Shown here: piece after piece, positions 62,598 to 64,000 of the stretch
Layout: each line of letters starts with the position of its first letter
How positions within the stretch are numbered: position 1 is the stretch's first letter
Assembly (NCBI RefSeq): GCF_008014745.1
Contig: NZ_VPFD01000018.1
Location: 1 to 64,000 of the forward strand
Reading direction: 5' to 3'
Length of the DNA stretch: 64,000 nucleotides
Source: Massilia arenae
Lineage (GTDB): Bacteria; Pseudomonadota; Gammaproteobacteria; Burkholderiales; Burkholderiaceae_D
Position numbers and translations under genes: made by a program
The notes under the pieces: model-generated
Told to the model about the DNA's origin: nothing
The model's database searches: none
What the model saw: only the letters and a program-made list of their open reading frames with translations

Positions 62598-63539
62598 TCA
62601 CGATGCCATTGGCGGTGAGGTCGAACTCAAGATGGCGGCTGCCACGATGACTGCGAGCAGAATGACCGCCTCGATCTGAAGGACAAGCGCGAACTTGTGA
62701 GTGGTAGCTCGGTCAGTTGCTCCGGTTCTGCGGAGCTGTGCCAACAGGCCAGGCATGACGATGAAGCGATTCATACCTCCAAGCGCTGCGGCGGCAAAGA
62801 CCAGGCCAACCTTGATGAGCAACACGGTTCCATATGGATTACCGAAAACCTGATCTGGACTTCCAAGTCCACGCCATGCGCTCAGAATGCCGGTGACGAA
62901 GATGCCGATTAACGCGATGGTTGCCGAGGTCGAAAGCGCCTCGACGTAGCGCGCAGACTCAGTACGGTTTGCCTGTCCAGCGTCGGGCTCGGCGCGCAGC
63001 ACGATCAAGCCGGCGACGATCACTTCGCCCACCCAGAGACTGATCAAGACGAGGTGAACCCAGTCGACTGCGACTGCCCAGGTGAAATCCCCCCCGGCGC
63101 CGGCATGGCTGACGATGCTGCGGCTGTACAGGAACAGTGCCAGCGCACCGAGCCGCAATATGGAAGCCAGTCGGAGTCCGCGTCTCCCGGAAGCCACTGC
63201 AGTACCGATTCCGGCCACGATCAGTGCTGCAGCACCAAGTATCCAGGCATAGCCGTAGTGTGTTGCCGTGATGACGGACTGTACCGCAGGGAGGGCCTCT
63301 GCAATCGGCACCTCAGCCATGGATGCTGCCTCGAGCCACAGCGTTGCAACATATGCCGAGATGGCCACCGCTAAACCGACAAGCATCGCCTTGCGCAAGC
63401 GGGGCAACATGCCGGTTGCCCAGGGCGAGCTCGCCCTGGACAGCCAGAGGGACGCGGCCCCCGCACCCACGAGCGTGGCGACCGACAGGTTCAGGACGAC
63501 GGTCGCCGCCCGCTGGATCAATGCCAGGTCTGATTCCAT
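62598..63539 (-). CDS. copD: Copper-resistance inner-membrane protein CopD
   Basis: 313 residues with eight hydrophobic helices, the CopD/PcoD layout. Visible segments are WILGAAALIVAGIGTAV, WVHLVLISLWVGEVIVAGLIV (conserved His-containing helix) and GGMNRFIVMPGLLAQL. The conserved histidines and NRF lie on the helices thought to pass copper. It works with periplasmic CopC, whose gene ends one base upstream. Together they move copper between periplasm and cytoplasm. Confidence 0.85.
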   Translation of the reverse strand: MESDLALIQRAATVVLNLSVATLVGAGAASLWLSRASSPWATGMLPRLRKAMLVGLAVAISAYVATLWLEAASMAEVPIAEALPAVQSVITATHYGYAWILGAAALIVAGIGTAVASGRRGLRLASILRLGALALFLYSRSIVSHAGAGGDFTWAVAVDWVHLVLISLWVGEVIVAGLIVLRAEPDAGQANRTESARYVEALSTSATIALIGIFVTGILSAWRGLGSPDQVFGNPYGTVLLIKVGLVFAAAALGGMNRFIVMPGLLAQLRRTGATDRATTHKFALVLQIEAVILLAVIVAAAILSSTSPPMAS

Positions 63540-63540
63540 G

Positions 63541-63906
63541 TCACTTTACCCGGAAAGCGAACTCACCTTTGACCTTGTGTCCATCGCGCGTGACCGTACT
63601 CCATTGGACGCGATATGCGCCCGAATGCAGGGCGGGGACGGTGGCGACCAGTACTTTTGGGTTGGCAGCATCGAGCACCTTCTTTGAAGGCTCGACGACC
63701 GCGCCTTTTTCGTCGACCAGCTTGACTTTGCTGAACGGCAGCTCCACCTGCTCATTGAATTGCAGGCGCACCTGCGTTGGAGCCGGGCTAACCACGGCAT
63801 TAGCCTGCGGCATCGATGCCTCAAGTTTCGCATGAGCGAGGGCGGCGGAAGTGAAGGCACATCCGAAGGCAGCCACCGCTGCAACCACAAGGTTCTTTGC
63901 TTTCAT
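63541..63906 (-). CDS. copC: Periplasmic copper-binding protein CopC
   Basis: 121 residues. The signal peptide ends at ALAHA, so the mature chain starts with the His that binds Cu2+ in this family. The cupredoxin-like body has QVRLQFNEQVELPFSKVKL, ALHSGAYRVQWSTVT and DGHKVKGEFAFRVK, where the second copper His lies. It captures periplasmic copper for CopD. The ATG at 63906 is clear. First gene of the copC-copD-NTF2 transcript. Confidence 0.9.
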   Translation of the reverse strand: MKAKNLVVAAVAAFGCAFTSAALAHAKLEASMPQANAVVSPAPTQVRLQFNEQVELPFSKVKLVDEKGAVVEPSKKVLDAANPKVLVATVPALHSGAYRVQWSTVTRDGHKVKGEFAFRVK

Positions 63907-63920
63907 TTAATTCTCCAGTT

Positions 63921-63949
63921 GGGGCCCCTAGTCCGTTGACTGCGGGGCC
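63921..63949 (-). terminator. Hairpin between copC and the partial gene at the right edge
   Basis: GGCCCC (63923-63928) and GGGGCC (63944-63949) with a 15-base loop lie between the two minus-strand genes. No T-run, so it is a weak terminator candidate. Confidence 0.35.
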
Positions 63950-63963
63950 GGTCATAGGTCTGC

Positions 63964-64000
63964 TTATTGGGCCATGGCCAGCTGGACGATCGTTACAGCG
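63964..64000 (-). CDS. C-terminal end of a gene running out of the window
   Basis: Reading the minus strand from the right edge gives AVTIVQLAMAQ followed by TAA (63964-63966). Only eleven residues are visible, so identity is unknown and the frame itself is not certain. Position upstream of copC makes another copper gene plausible. Confidence 0.3.
   Translation of the reverse strand, partial: AVTIVQLAMAQ

Overview
The window is high-GC proteobacterial DNA. Gene content, protein style and tightly overlapping operons fit a betaproteobacterium of the Oxalobacteraceae, most likely Massilia/Telluria or a close relative. This is an inference from the proteins, because there is no rRNA or other marker gene here. 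I see no tRNA, rRNA or CRISPR array. The left 38 kb looks like ordinary chromosome. The right 26 kb looks like accessory DNA dominated by copper handling. Layout of the left part: 0-2.8 kb is a formate-dehydrogenase-region type operon (DUF3305, DUF3306, poly-[4Fe-4S] protein) whose catalytic genes lie outside. 2.9-9.7 kb holds an acyl-CoA synthetase, a VOC gene broken by an in-frame TAG, a SET-domain methyltransferase, pncB, a DUF4019 protein, a royal-jelly/yellow-type beta-propeller and a type IB topoisomerase. 9.8-17 kb (minus strand) holds a Na+/H+ antiporter, a GGDEF-EAL protein, a hybrid histidine kinase and an aminotransferase-fold protein with Gln at the PLP-lysine position. 17.1-22.0 kb is an aryl-CoA degradation operon: a bifunctional aminobenzoyl/salicylyl-CoA monooxygenase-reductase, a crotonase-family protein, an acyl-CoA dehydrogenase and a RidA protein. 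22-26 kb has a frameshifted aph(3')-like gene, a small hypothetical protein and a two-subunit molybdenum hydroxylase. 26-34 kb has a Cache-PAS-diguanylate cyclase, a stress-like operon (phosphoribosyltransferase, LEA-like/SRPBCC protein, erythromycin-esterase family protein), S-formylglutathione hydrolase and a split chromate transporter. 34-38 kb has a UvrD-type helicase with a LexA-like box just upstream, flanked by two colinear DnaA-box-bearing repeat modules, followed by a sirtuin and an HD-domain gene. At about 38.27 kb the HD gene loses its 5' end at the edge of an AT-rich islet (38.3-40.3 kb). The islet carries a zinc-ribbon protein of unknown function and a divergent XRE regulator that share a 10-bp palindrome. 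After a frameshifted acyltransferase the copper region begins: a cusCBA-F efflux operon (the adaptor carries its own CusF domain), copA-copB, a Cys-rich four-helix copper-storage-like protein, and small Cys/His/Met-rich secreted proteins. Next come a TonB-dependent receptor, a PepSY membrane protein and a PepSY/[2Fe-2S]/ferredoxin-reductase fusion, which I read as a metal uptake and reduction unit. A DUF305 protein, a membrane-anchored cytochrome c, an IS66 transposase relic, an NTF2-like protein, copD and copC fill the right end. Together the copper genes cover periplasmic oxidation (CopA), outer-membrane binding (CopB), tripartite efflux (CusCBA/F), storage (Csp-like) and CopCD. No copper regulator lies inside the window. 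The strongest leads for something new are the paired DnaA-box modules around the SOS-type helicase, the Lys-to-Gln aminotransferase, the AT-rich zinc-ribbon/XRE islet, the TonB-PepSY-PepSY/FNR operon and the 11-mer-repeat SRPBCC operon.
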